Part shown: positions 35,073-45,700 of the stretch, piece by piece
How the letters are laid out: each line of letters starts with the position of its first letter
Numbering within the stretch: the first letter of the stretch is position 1
Origin: Klenkia sp. PcliD-1-E
Lineage (GTDB): Bacteria > Actinomycetota > Actinomycetes > Mycobacteriales > Geodermatophilaceae
Reading direction: 5' to 3'
NCBI RefSeq assembly: GCF_024124375.1
Contig: NZ_JAMXRZ010000003.1
Coordinates: 1 to 64,000 of the forward strand
DNA: 64,000 nt
Program-made: the position numbers and the translations under genes
Notes under the pieces: generated by a model
Told to the model about the DNA's origin: nothing
The model's input: only the letters and a program-made list of their open reading frames with translations
Databases searched by the model: none

Positions 35073-38000
35073 GCGTCCTCCTCGACAGGCGGTGTGAAGT
35101 TCCAACCCGGAGCGTCGACGGGCTCCTTCGCGGCCAGTCGGTCCGGGCTCGGGCTGACGAGCAGGTTGATCTCCGGTTGCACCTCGCGCATCGAGTTCGC
35201 GACGACGAACACCTTCTGGTTGGGCGTGGTCGTGCGCACCTCGGGGCTGATGAGCATCGGCTGGGTGGTCTGGTTCTTGTCAGTCGACCGCTCGTACACC
35301 AGCCCGCCCTGCTCTTCCTGGGCGCGACCGAACCAGCGGTCCCTCCGCTGGACGAGCTTGGCCCGGACCCGCTCGTCGAAATCGGGCTCCAGGTAGGCCC
35401 GCGACGCGCGCTCGGTGAGCCGATCGATGATCTCGTCCAGGCGATGTGTCCCGTCGAGGATCCGGCCGGCGCCGAGCTCGGGGGAGAGGGAGTCAGGCCG
35501 GCCGACGTCCATCACGCGGGCTGCGCTGACCAGCACCCCCATCAAGCCTCGCTCGAGCGCTGCCTCCGAGAACGGGGTGACGCTGAGTGCCTCCACCTGG
35601 GCGTAGAAGGTCTCGTGGTAGTGCCGAAACTGCTCGAAGTGCGCCATGTTCCGCGGCCTCGACCAGTTGGCGAGCGACACGACAAGACCTGGCTTGTCCT
35701 TGTCGCGTCCGACGCGGGACGAGGCCTGGATGTACTCCGCGGTGTTCTTCGGCTGCCCGACGACGAGCATGAGACCGAGGCGGGGGACGTCGACCCCGAC
35801 CTGGAGCATCGACGTGGCGAGCACGAAGTCGTACGGCTGTTGGACGAAGCCGCCCTTCACCTTCCCGTCCTGCATGGCCTTCGCGAAGGCCGCCTTGCCT
35901 ACCGTGCTCCAGCGCTCCGGGTCGAACTCAAGGGCCAGCCTGTCGAGCGTCGCGCCGATCTCCGATGACGAGATGCGGGAGGTCAGCTCGCCGATCTGGA
36001 GGCGGGAGAAGTCCGTCGTCCGTCGGGGGAAGGGTTCCGTGTTGCCCGACACGCGCGTGGTGACGTCGTCGTCGAGGTACCGGCGCATGCCGGCCAGCTC
36101 ACGGGTCGCACTGAAGTAAGCGACCGACGTCATGTACGGGTCGGCTGCCTTGCCGTGCTCGTCGAGCAGCTTCTGCCCGGCTAGCAGGAGGACCTCCGCG
36201 ATGCGGATCTCGGCGAGCGTGAGCCGGATGCCGTGCGCGCAGACACCGAGGTACTTCCGGCCGGGTTGGTCCGGGGTGACCTCGAGCTCCCGGGAGAAGT
36301 ACGTGTGCCGGACGTCGAGAACCTGGGGTGGGAAGACATCGACGCCGCGCCCGTACAGGTTGCGAACCTGGTCCTCGGCCTTTCGCACCGTCGCCGTGGA
36401 GGCAACGATCAGCGGCAGGACCGCCTGGCCGTCGCGGGACCATGAGCAGAGGACGTCGACGACGTTCTCGAAGACGCCGACCGCCGTCCCCAGCGCTCCG
36501 GTGATCAGGTGCAGCTCGTCCTGGATGATCAGGTCCGGTGGCCGCAAGCGCGGCACCGGCCGGACCTCCACGGCCGGGTAGGCGACGCCGCCCTTCGTAA
36601 TCGCGTTGTGCTTCTGGCCCTTGCAGAAGTCGCCGCGGGCGTCGGGATGGCGGTAGCCGTGCCGCTCGCACCGTTCGGCGACGTAGCCGAAGAGGCTCGC
36701 GGCCTCGCCCTCGCGCGCCAGCCGCGCGAACTTGTCGACGGTGGCGAGCAGGAACGTTGGCGGATGCCTGTAGATCTCCTCGTCGACGGTGAGGATGGGG
36801 AGCCCCTCGTCCTCCGGTCCGCGTCCGGAGAACGGGCACTCCTCGTCGCGGTCGCCGCAGTAGACGTGGATCCGCTGCGTCGTGGCGACGGCGTCGACGT
36901 CGCGCTTCGGGTCGATCGGCGTCCCGCACCAGGGGCAGCGCTTGATCTGCAGGACGGTCAGGCCGTGGGCCCTGCCGTCCTCGGACTTGGCCAGTTGCAC
37001 CTGCGCCTGTGCCTCGGTGAAGCGCTTCGGGCTGACGCTGCTGCCGACCCACAGCCCAATGCGGAAGGGGTCGCTGCCCCAGGTCGCCGCGTCCTCCTGA
37101 CGGATCAGCTCGGCCGCGCACACGAGCGCCGCCGCACGCTGGAACTGCTGGGAAGTCAGGAGACGGAGGGTGTAGCGCATGAGGACGGCGACGCCGTCAC
37201 CGCCGTCGAGCTCTCCGTCGCCGCCCTGGACAGTGCCCTGCAGTCGCCGGATCGCGAAGGTGAAGGCAGCCAGACCTAGGTATGCCTCGGTCTTGCCGCC
37301 ACCGGTCGGGAAGAAGAGGAGTTCGACGCGAGCGTCATCGCCGCTGCGGTAGGGGTCGGTTGGGTCCACGAGCGCCGGCAGCTGCATGACGATGAACGCC
37401 AACTGGAACGGTCGCCACGAGGCGGCCTTGTCGCCCTCGGCCTCCACCTCGGCGATGGCCTGCTCGACTGTCACGCCCGCCTTGGCGGCTCGCTTGGCCG
37501 CGACCTGCGAGCGGATGCGCTGGTCGCGCATGGCGCGGTTCATGAACCGGAACGCCTTCAGCGTGTCCGGGTCGCTCTCCAGGAGCGCGAGGCCGGCCTC
37601 CAGTCTGGACGCAGCGATGCGCGCATCGCCGATCGCATCGGACGCCGTCTTCTTGAGGTGGTCGGGGAGGGAACGCGCTGCCTTCTCCTGGTCCTCTCCC
37701 AGCCACGTGACGTAGCCGGAGACCATCGGCTCGAGTGCCTGGCGGATGTCGCCGGCCTCGATGTCGGCCAGGACGCGCATCGCCGTCACCGTCTGGCCGG
37801 CAGCGCCCGCGACCGTCTGCGGGACGTCCGCCGTCGGCAGCCACGTGGTCATGACCTTGGTGGCTCGCCGTTGGTCGCCCGCTTCCTTCCAGTCGACGGA
37901 GCAGGTGCGGCCGACCGCGTACTCAAGCTTGTGCTTGTACTGCAGATCCAGGCGACGCCGCTCCGGGTCGGCCTCTTGATAGCCCGGCTCGCAGACGTCG

Positions 38001-38734
38001 CGGCTGGGTAGGAAACAGGCGGAGCCGTCCATCGCCTCGACGCTGAGCTCGGTCTGGAACAGCCAGTCCCCGGGCGGGGCGTCGACGCCGGTCACCCGGT
38101 CGTTGCTCAGCGCCAGCTCAACGATCAGGCGATCGCCCAGCGGGAAGACCTCAACCCGGAGGCTGACATCCTGATCCAGCTCCAAGACCTCGTTTCGGCG
38201 AGCGTCCGTGCCCGCGAGGTCGACTTCCTTCGCCACCTCGACGGGGGTCCGCCGGAACCACGTCCGCTTGCGACCTGTCTCCTCGTTGAGGCGCTGGAAA
38301 CTCCCGTACCGCCCCCATGACGCCGTGACGACGAGCGCGGCGGCGTCAACCGGCACCTGGAACCTCAGGCCCATTGATGAGGGATGTGTCAGGGCGCCCT
38401 TCGGACCTGCGTCTTCCTCGTCGTCCGAATCCGCGGTCGCAAAGTCCTCATCCGTTGGCACGGGCACACCAGGTTGACCGGGGTGGTCCGGGTCCGCATC
38501 GCTGATCGCCTGCACCGGAGCGCCATCGACTCCCTGACTTTCGGCGTCGTCGACGTCGGAGTCCAGCCGCGCAAGGGAGGGATCGATGGTGACCGGAGCG
38601 AGTCCTCCCACGGCGTACATGGCGCGGGGGCTAGCTGGGATCTCCCCGTCCTTGTCGCCACGTGGACCGAGAAGCTCGTCTCGGACGATACCGATAAGCT
38701 CCGTGCGGACGACCGTGGAAGATTCGCGGGCCAT
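35069..38734 (-). CDS. drmA: DISARM helicase DrmA
   Basis: A 1221-residue superfamily 2 helicase. The first 450 residues are acidic and variable. Walker A is LLFFPTGGGKTEAYLGLAAF (about 475), the DEAH-box equivalent is LIIQDELHLITGALG (about 740), and motifs V/VI are MLQVGVDVPRLGLMLVVG and QASSRVGRDKDKP (about 990). Cysteines in RCPWCGTPI and YCGDRDEECPF suggest a zinc site between the lobes. The start overlaps the drmMI stop by 1 nt and the end overlaps drmB by 4 nt. With DrmB it forms the core complex of DISARM. Confidence 0.95.
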   Translation of the reverse strand: MARESSTVVRTELIGIVRDELLGPRGDKDGEIPASPRAMYAVGGLAPVTIDPSLARLDSDVDDAESQGVDGAPVQAISDADPDHPGQPGVPVPTDEDFATADSDDEEDAGPKGALTHPSSMGLRFQVPVDAAALVVTASWGRYGSFQRLNEETGRKRTWFRRTPVEVAKEVDLAGTDARRNEVLELDQDVSLRVEVFPLGDRLIVELALSNDRVTGVDAPPGDWLFQTELSVEAMDGSACFLPSRDVCEPGYQEADPERRRLDLQYKHKLEYAVGRTCSVDWKEAGDQRRATKVMTTWLPTADVPQTVAGAAGQTVTAMRVLADIEAGDIRQALEPMVSGYVTWLGEDQEKAARSLPDHLKKTASDAIGDARIAASRLEAGLALLESDPDTLKAFRFMNRAMRDQRIRSQVAAKRAAKAGVTVEQAIAEVEAEGDKAASWRPFQLAFIVMQLPALVDPTDPYRSGDDARVELLFFPTGGGKTEAYLGLAAFTFAIRRLQGTVQGGDGELDGGDGVAVLMRYTLRLLTSQQFQRAAALVCAAELIRQEDAATWGSDPFRIGLWVGSSVSPKRFTEAQAQVQLAKSEDGRAHGLTVLQIKRCPWCGTPIDPKRDVDAVATTQRIHVYCGDRDEECPFSGRGPEDEGLPILTVDEEIYRHPPTFLLATVDKFARLAREGEAASLFGYVAERCERHGYRHPDARGDFCKGQKHNAITKGGVAYPAVEVRPVPRLRPPDLIIQDELHLITGALGTAVGVFENVVDVLCSWSRDGQAVLPLIVASTATVRKAEDQVRNLYGRGVDVFPPQVLDVRHTYFSRELEVTPDQPGRKYLGVCAHGIRLTLAEIRIAEVLLLAGQKLLDEHGKAADPYMTSVAYFSATRELAGMRRYLDDDVTTRVSGNTEPFPRRTTDFSRLQIGELTSRISSSEIGATLDRLALEFDPERWSTVGKAAFAKAMQDGKVKGGFVQQPYDFVLATSMLQVGVDVPRLGLMLVVGQPKNTAEYIQASSRVGRDKDKPGLVVSLANWSRPRNMAHFEQFRHYHETFYAQVEALSVTPFSEAALERGLMGVLVSAARVMDVGRPDSLSPELGAGRILDGTHRLDEIIDRLTERASRAYLEPDFDERVRAKLVQRRDRWFGRAQEEQGGLVYERSTDKNQTTQPMLISPEVRTTTPNQKVFVVANSMREVQPEINLLVSPSPDRLAAKEPVDAPGWNFTPPVEEDA

Positions 38735-41700
38735 TAGAAGAGCCTTTCCCGGCCGACGACCGCCTCGCCTTCCGCCGCTGCTCGGCGGTGATTCTCATCC
38801 AGCAGACGATCAAGGACCTCGACCCGAGCTACGGAATCGATGGTGTAACGGACGACCTTCTTGTACTCGTGAAAGCCGTGATTGAGCTCGATGTCTGACC
38901 AGCCGTAGGAGTCTGCGACGGCTTCGTCTAGGCGAGCGTGGATATCGCGTATCCGTGTCACGTCCACGTCCTCGGAGCACGAAGGATCGTTGACAAGGTT
39001 ATACAGCTTAGTGAGCCCCAGTCCGCGCCGCTGCATGATCTCCCGTCGTTCGCGGTGGAGAACTTCACCGACGCTACGCAGGCGCGGAGTTGCAGGAGGC
39101 CGAGGGAAGGGTTCGAAGCAGGTTGTTGGTGTGTAGCGAGCGTCGGCCCGCATCGTGATTCCGTAACGGAGTGCCCACATGCGATGTGGCGCTGAGCTCA
39201 GTACCGCGAGATCGGCGAAGTCATTTGAGGCGAAAACTACAAGGGCTGCGTCCAGGACCTGCTTGGGCGACACGAGCATCGGCATCAGCGTCTTGCTCAC
39301 CTGTGCGATCGCAATCACTTGGTCAAGGTCCCTGATGGCTCGGTGCATACCAAGCGCGGGCTCCGCATATAGCCACCAGCGGTCCCTGCGGGCCGAGCGA
39401 CTACTCCCGTCGCGGTCGGGCTTCACCCTGTGAAGGACCCTTTCGAATGCGGGACCGTACTGTTCGGCTTGTTCAAGGGAGCGATTTCCGAAGTTGATGA
39501 TCCAACGACTCGCGCCGCCGTCGCTTCTCGAGTTTAGGTCTTCACCATTTAGGTATGGGAATACGACGTCTGTACACCGAGGATCGGTGCGGGTTATCGC
39601 GGCGGCCTCTTCGGCGGTAAGTACGAAGCCTCGACCGAGGACGATAACTCCTTGGAAAGCGATTCCTTCATTCTCGGGAAGTCGAATCGCGTCCCCGGAG
39701 ACGCGGCCGGCGGCTTCCAGCATGGTGGAGATGACGGATGCTTGCTCTCCGTCAACCCAAAGAAGTACACCATTCTGAGCGGACCGGCGGGAGGCCCACA
39801 CGGCCGCATATTCGAGCGCGGCATTCTTGGTTGGCCAGGCGCTGCTGCGGATTGCCCGGAGGATGTGGAATCCCTCAGCCACGATGCCGCTCAGGCCAAC
39901 TTCTCGGGACACCCCCTGAGCGATTGAGTTCGTGCCGATGAGGCCAAGGCTGCCGGCGTCGTTGAGGAGAGCCGCTGCCCGGCGGAAGAAGTAGGCGACT
40001 AGATCCGCGCTGCCTCGCTTCCCGCCTCCTAGTTGCCAAACCAGCAACTCGCGAAGATTGTCACCAAAAGCGGAAGTGAGTTTTTGGCCTCCAAGAAATG
40101 GTGGGTTGCCGATCATGGCGTCGAAGCCGCCGTGTTCGAGGATGACGTCGGGGGCTTCGATGATCCAATGGAGGGGCTCCCACTGTCGGTAGTCCGTCGG
40201 AACGGTAGGGGCGAGCCCTTGATCGATAATGCGGTCGAGTGCGGTGACGTCGCCGCTGCTGCCATCGGCGGGGAAGGCTTCGATGAGGGCGCCTTCGAGG
40301 GCGGTGTAGGCGTCGTCGAGGGCGTTGCCGGTCTTGCCGCCGAGGCGGAGCGCGGTAGCCACGATGGCATCGGCGATCAACCGAAGCTTCTCGCTGACAC
40401 GATCGGACTGTTCGAGCAGGCGGCGCTTCCCGGTTCGAGTGCGCTGCGGGTCGTCCTCGTCGACGGTGGTGGCAAGTTGGTGGCGGATCCGGATGACCTC
40501 CTGCAGCACGCTCTCCGCGTCGACGAACGCGTTGAGCTGCTTGGCTCGCCTCGTGTCCGGAGCGATATGCAGATAGCGCAGCTGGTCGAGCATTGTGAGG
40601 CCGAGCAGGGAGTTGCCTTGAAAGATCTTGTCGTCGACGAACGAGAACGGCCTGGTCGGATCGAGGGAGACCAGCCAGAGGGAGAGCTTGCACATCTCGA
40701 CGGCCATGCCGTTGATGTCGGCGCCGTAGAGGCAGTGCGCGATGACCTCGCGGATGGCTCGGGTGCGGAGGCTGCCGTCGACGTGGTCGCCGTCGACGAT
40801 GCGTTCCGAGGTCCAGGCCTCGACCAGGCGGTCGGCAAGGTAGCGAGCAGCAGCGACCAGGAAGGCGCCGGAGCCAGCGGCTATGTCAGCGACCTTGAGG
40901 TCGAGAATTGCCGAGCTCGACTTCAGTCGCCAGGCGTCCTCGTCGTTGGTCTGCAGCGGGCCAGGCTCGTAGACCAGCGGCTGCAGCGCGTGGAGCACGA
41001 CCTCCTCGGCCAGGGACCGCGGGGTGTAGTGCGCCCCGGCGTTCTTGCGCGACGGAGTCTCCGCCACGACGAGGCCACCGCGCGGGATGACATAGGGCAG
41101 GTCGCGAAGGTCCCGGCGGATGTAGTTGGACCAGTCGATCAGTGCGCTTAGCAGGTCGGGGTCGTGGCCAGCGACGGGCTTTAGCAGGCGGTTCATTTCC
41201 GCCTCGTCGACCGCAGCGTCGTGCAACTTGGCCAGCTTGACGGCCGAGACGGGCTTCGCCGCGGGCTGTGTCGTCTTGACCCACTCGGTGAGCCGGGCGG
41301 CGAAGTTCTTGGCGCCGGTCGACTCGTCGTAGATGTCAGCGAGCGTGTCCAGGTCGATCTCGGGCTCTTCGCCGTCCTTGCCGACCAGTCCGAGGACGAC
41401 CTCGTGGTCGACCTCGCGGCAGGTGTAGCCGAGCAGGCCTTCGTAGATGTAGCCGATCTGCTCGACGTCAACGTCCCGGAAGGAGATCCGGCGTGCTTGG
41501 CCGCCGACCTTGGCCACCTGCACCGACCCCAGCACGTGCAGCATGACGCGGTCGGACACCCGGAGGCTGAGGCCGCCGTCGGGGCGCTCGGCGGTCAGCC
41601 ATGGGAACCGCTGCGGGTCGAAAAGAGATCCGCCGTAGGCCGGCATCCGGACCTCGTCGAAGTTCGCCCCGCCGTAGAGGGCGGTGCTGACCGCGAGCAG

Positions 41701-42741
41701 GCGGTGCCAGACGTCCGACGAGTGGTCGAGGCTTTCCTCGCCCTCCGCTTGGGCGCGACCTTGCAGGTCGTCGAGCAGGTCGCTGATCCCGTAGGCGGCT
41801 CGGTATAGCTCGGGGGTGGGCAGCATCCCGCGCTCCTCGGCGAAGAGCAGGAAGACCACCCGCATCATCACCGTGACCGCCGCCTGGTAAATCTCGTCCG
41901 GGTCTTTGCAGAGTGGGTCGACCGAGCCCTTGGCTCGCGCCCCGAGCCTCGCCTCGGAGAATGACTGGACCAGCAACTCGACGGACTGGCGCACCTGAAC
42001 GCCGAGCGCCTCGGTGATCTCCTCGGCCTCGAGCACGCTCCGCTCGAACAGCCGCGGGAGCCGGCGCTCCGAGTTCTTGTGCCGCAGCGTCGAGGCGTTG
42101 ACCAGCGTCAGGAACGCATCGCGCAGCTGCGGCTCCTCCCGCCACGTCAGCGCATCCACCACGCCCGAGCCGGTGGTGGTCCCGTCACCGGTCCAGACCA
42201 CTGCCCACCAGCGGCCGTCGGTCACCACGCCGATCGCGACGTCCGCCTTGCGCAGCAGCGCGGCCATGCGATCGACCTCGCTGGCCGACCAGCCGTCCAC
42301 GCCCGCTGCGTTCAGGCTCTCCGTCGGCGCTACAAGGCGGAGCAGGCACACCAGCTCGCCGTCCCGGCCGCCGAGCCCACCGTCGGGACGCACCGTGATC
42401 GTCTCGCCGGGAGAGCGGACGACCAGATCACCGGGGACGTCCGCCGCCGCGACCCGATGGGGTCCCCAAAGCGCGAGGTCGTCGAGGACCACGTCGATCC
42501 AGGAAGCGACGGCGCGGTCGTACTCCTCGACCGAACCGAATCGGGAACGGTCGAACGCCGTCTCCCAGGCAGCGTGATTCTCCTTGAACGCGACCAGTCG
42601 GTCGTCGACGTCGCTGAGCCGGTCCATCCCGTCGGGCCAGATGTCCTTGAGGACGGGCAGGGACAGGAAGGGGCCGTCGGTCTCGACCTGGGCCAGCCAA
42701 TCCTGGTGCAGCTGCGACACGCTCGGCGGTCGACGCCTCAT
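38734..42741 (-). CDS. drmMI: DISARM class 1 adenine-N6 methyltransferase DrmMI
   Basis: A 1335-residue Eco57I-like methyltransferase. The SAM-binding motif is VADIAAGSGAFLVAAARYL (about 622) and the catalytic motif is MIGNPPFLGGQKLTS (about 878). A following third (about residues 900-1250) is the likely DNA-recognition part. The DNA coding for that part, roughly 39.0-40.1 kb, is clearly less GC-rich than the rest of the gene. The methylase marks host DNA so that DISARM spares it. ATG 42741 overlaps the drmD stop by 4 nt; the ORF could extend 69 nt further upstream but overlap favours this start. Confidence 0.93.
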   Translation of the reverse strand: MRRRPPSVSQLHQDWLAQVETDGPFLSLPVLKDIWPDGMDRLSDVDDRLVAFKENHAAWETAFDRSRFGSVEEYDRAVASWIDVVLDDLALWGPHRVAAADVPGDLVVRSPGETITVRPDGGLGGRDGELVCLLRLVAPTESLNAAGVDGWSASEVDRMAALLRKADVAIGVVTDGRWWAVVWTGDGTTTGSGVVDALTWREEPQLRDAFLTLVNASTLRHKNSERRLPRLFERSVLEAEEITEALGVQVRQSVELLVQSFSEARLGARAKGSVDPLCKDPDEIYQAAVTVMMRVVFLLFAEERGMLPTPELYRAAYGISDLLDDLQGRAQAEGEESLDHSSDVWHRLLAVSTALYGGANFDEVRMPAYGGSLFDPQRFPWLTAERPDGGLSLRVSDRVMLHVLGSVQVAKVGGQARRISFRDVDVEQIGYIYEGLLGYTCREVDHEVVLGLVGKDGEEPEIDLDTLADIYDESTGAKNFAARLTEWVKTTQPAAKPVSAVKLAKLHDAAVDEAEMNRLLKPVAGHDPDLLSALIDWSNYIRRDLRDLPYVIPRGGLVVAETPSRKNAGAHYTPRSLAEEVVLHALQPLVYEPGPLQTNDEDAWRLKSSSAILDLKVADIAAGSGAFLVAAARYLADRLVEAWTSERIVDGDHVDGSLRTRAIREVIAHCLYGADINGMAVEMCKLSLWLVSLDPTRPFSFVDDKIFQGNSLLGLTMLDQLRYLHIAPDTRRAKQLNAFVDAESVLQEVIRIRHQLATTVDEDDPQRTRTGKRRLLEQSDRVSEKLRLIADAIVATALRLGGKTGNALDDAYTALEGALIEAFPADGSSGDVTALDRIIDQGLAPTVPTDYRQWEPLHWIIEAPDVILEHGGFDAMIGNPPFLGGQKLTSAFGDNLRELLVWQLGGGKRGSADLVAYFFRRAAALLNDAGSLGLIGTNSIAQGVSREVGLSGIVAEGFHILRAIRSSAWPTKNAALEYAAVWASRRSAQNGVLLWVDGEQASVISTMLEAAGRVSGDAIRLPENEGIAFQGVIVLGRGFVLTAEEAAAITRTDPRCTDVVFPYLNGEDLNSRSDGGASRWIINFGNRSLEQAEQYGPAFERVLHRVKPDRDGSSRSARRDRWWLYAEPALGMHRAIRDLDQVIAIAQVSKTLMPMLVSPKQVLDAALVVFASNDFADLAVLSSAPHRMWALRYGITMRADARYTPTTCFEPFPRPPATPRLRSVGEVLHRERREIMQRRGLGLTKLYNLVNDPSCSEDVDVTRIRDIHARLDEAVADSYGWSDIELNHGFHEYKKVVRYTIDSVARVEVLDRLLDENHRRAAAEGEAVVGRERLF

Positions 42742-45700
42742 CGGACCGCCACCCCCTGCTCCGCGTCGGCGGGGCTGATGGCGAAGAGGACCGCGGCGGG
42801 AAAGGGCCACGGCTTGACGTCCTCATAGCGGGTCTCCACCGCACGCCTCTCGCGGCGGCGCTCCTCGTCGAGCTCGTCGAGCCGCACCCGCATCTGCCTC
42901 AGATCCCTCTCCGACTGGTGCTGCTCCACGTCGAACAACATGGCTTCCGCCTCCTCCTGCAGCTTCTCCGCCTCGGCGATGGACTCGCGTAGCGTCTGGC
43001 CGAACCGGGTGAAGATGGCGTCGACGCGGGCGAGGTCCTCTTCGCGCCGCTTCGCCAGCCGCGCTTCGACGTCCTGTGTCCGCTTCTCGACCCGGGTCCG
43101 GATGGCCTCCTCGACGCGGGCTCGCAGACCTGCGTCGTCGTCCCAGGCCGTAGCGAGTCCCTTCCGCACGTCGTCCGGCGCCTCGGTCAGCTCGTCGCCG
43201 TCCAGAGCTCGGGCCAGAAGGTCTTCAGCCTTCTCGACCCCGACCTGCTGCCGGCGGTTCAGCCGCGTGCCGGCGAGGAAGACCTCCTCGTGCAGCCGGA
43301 TGCCGCCGCGGCCGACGAGGACCAACCGGACCACCGCGGCGGCAAACGACTCGTCGAGCCCCGGGACGACGACGGCGCTGACGCGGCTCAGGTCAGTCTC
43401 TCCGCCCCACAAGGCCGATCGCAGCAGGCGCGTGGACCGCTGGAGCAGCGGGTGACCGAGGTGGGCGTGGACGACATCGGTGGTGGCTCGGGCGACGTCC
43501 TGGTCGAACGTGATGGGACGCAAGCGCTCTGGCTCCAGCCGGCTGGCGAGGCCACGCGTCACCGGTTCCCACGAGCGCGCGAGGTCGGGGAGCTCGAAGA
43601 CGGCGTCGTCGTCCTCTTCCGCGTGCGTGGGGATCAAGGGCGGCTGCATGTCGAGTTCGAGCGCCGTCTCGACCACTCGACGAAGGTTCATCGGTCGGAG
43701 GTGCAGGCTCTCGCGGTCCTCCTGCAGCTGCGTCTCGAGGGCGGTCAGCTCGGCGTTCACCTGCCGCTGACCGAGGAGCATCTCGTTGATCGCGTGGTCG
43801 CCCTTGGGGACGTCCTTCTCCGAGCGGATGGCCATGACGGAGCCGGCGAGCTGCCGCTGGATGTCCGGGGCGATGATCTCGTTCGCGGAACCCAGGTCGA
43901 GCTCCACCCGGGCGATCTTCGTCGCCACGAGTGCCAGGAAGTGGACGTCGGACGCCAGGCCGGACCGACCGCCGAGCGGCTTGAAGTGCCGGATGTCGGG
44001 CTGGTGGTCCTGGCCGTAGCGGTCGACCCGACCGATGCGCTGCTCCAGCCGGTTCGGGTTGAACGGGATGTCGTAGTTGAACAGCCGGTGGCAGTGCGCC
44101 TGGAGGTCGATGCCCTCGCCGGCGGCGTCGGTGGCGAGCAGGACGCGAACCTTGGTCTTGCTGGGCGGCTCGTTGAACTCGGCCCGGGTGATCTCCCGCT
44201 GTTCGGGGTCGGTGGATCCGTCGATGATGGCGATGCGCTCGACGTCGTAGCCGTGCTGGAGGAGGTTGTCCCGGATCCATGTCAGCGTGTCCACGTACTC
44301 GGTGAAGACGACGATGCGCTCGTCCAACCAGTGCTCACCCGCGAGCAGGACGCCGTCCAGGTGCCGGACGAGCGCGGCGAGTCGGGAGTCGACGGTGCCG
44401 TCGAAGTCGTGCCCCCAGTTGCTCAGCCAACGGAGGTCCTCGACGTCCTCGTCCGTGAGGGGCGGGAGCTTGCGCCGGGTGCTGGCGAGGGTGAGCAGCT
44501 CCGTCTGGTCGGACCTGCCCTCCTCGAGGTCATCGGCGTCGGCGCCCAGGACGTCGTCGTAGTCGCCGCTCAGGTCCGCGTCGACGCCTCGCAACCGCGT
44601 CTGGAGGTAGACGTCCACGGTCTTGGCGAAGGCGACGGGGGAGGAGAAGAAGCGCTTCTTCAGCAGCAGCGTCGCCAAGTCGCGTGCCTGCTCGGCGGCG
44701 CCGTCGCCCGTCGCGACCGCCTTGTCGCGCCGGCTGGTGAAGTCGAGGAGGCGCTCGTACGCCTCCTCCTCGGAAGCGGTGGGCTCGAACGGCAGCGCCG
44801 TGACCTGCCGCTCCTTGAACCCCTTGGCCTCTTTCAGCGTGCTCTTGAGGCGCCGCACGGCGACTTCCTTGAGGGCCGACTGATCGATGTGGGACCCGCG
44901 GACGAAGCGCTGTGGGTCGATCATCTCCAGCAGCGCGGTGAACGACTCGACGTAGCCGTTGTGCGGGGTGGCACTGAGGAAGAGACGGTGCTCGCACTTC
45001 TCGGCGAGCTCCCGGACGGCGTGGGTGCGCTGCGAGTCGACCGCGTAGCCGCGCCGCGTGATGTTGAGCTTGTCGACGCGCTGCGGGCTCGACGGGGCGA
45101 CGTGGTGCGCCTCGTCGACGATCAGGATGTCGTAGGCGAACCGACGGGCGCCCTCACCCTTCGCCGTCTGCGCGTACACGTCGCGCAGGAGTCGTTGAGC
45201 ACGCTGCCCGGGCAGCCAGGACATCGAGACGATGATCCGTGGGAAGAGCGTGAACGGGTTTGCGTGCAGGACATGGCTGCGCCGGACTTCGCGCATCGTC
45301 TCGGAGTTGATGATCGTGAAGTCGAGGCCGAACTTATCGATCATCTCGTCCTGCCACTTCAGAGCGAGGCCGGCCGGGCAGACGATGATCGCAGTGCGAG
45401 CGCGGTGACGGAGGAAGAGCTCCTGGACGACCAGGCCGGCCTCGATGGTCTTGCCGAGGCCGACGTCGTCGGCAAGGAGCAAGTTGGCCCGCGACTCGCG
45501 AAGGGCTCGTCGCAGCGGCTCCAGCTGGTAGGCCTCGACGTTCGCCCCGCTGCGGAAGGGTGCCTGCACGACCTGCGAGTCAGCCGAGGTGATCGCGCCC
45601 CAGCGGAGGGCGTCGATGAAGGCAGCGAGGCGGCTGGGATCATCGAAGCGTTCCGCGTCGATCGTGGCGGGCAGGCCGAGCTCTGGCCGCAGTGAACGAC

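Noticed and set aside
43290-45695. 801-codon plus-strand frame opposite drmD
   Set aside because: Antisense to drmD, whose helicase motifs are all intact; composition is that of a shadow frame.
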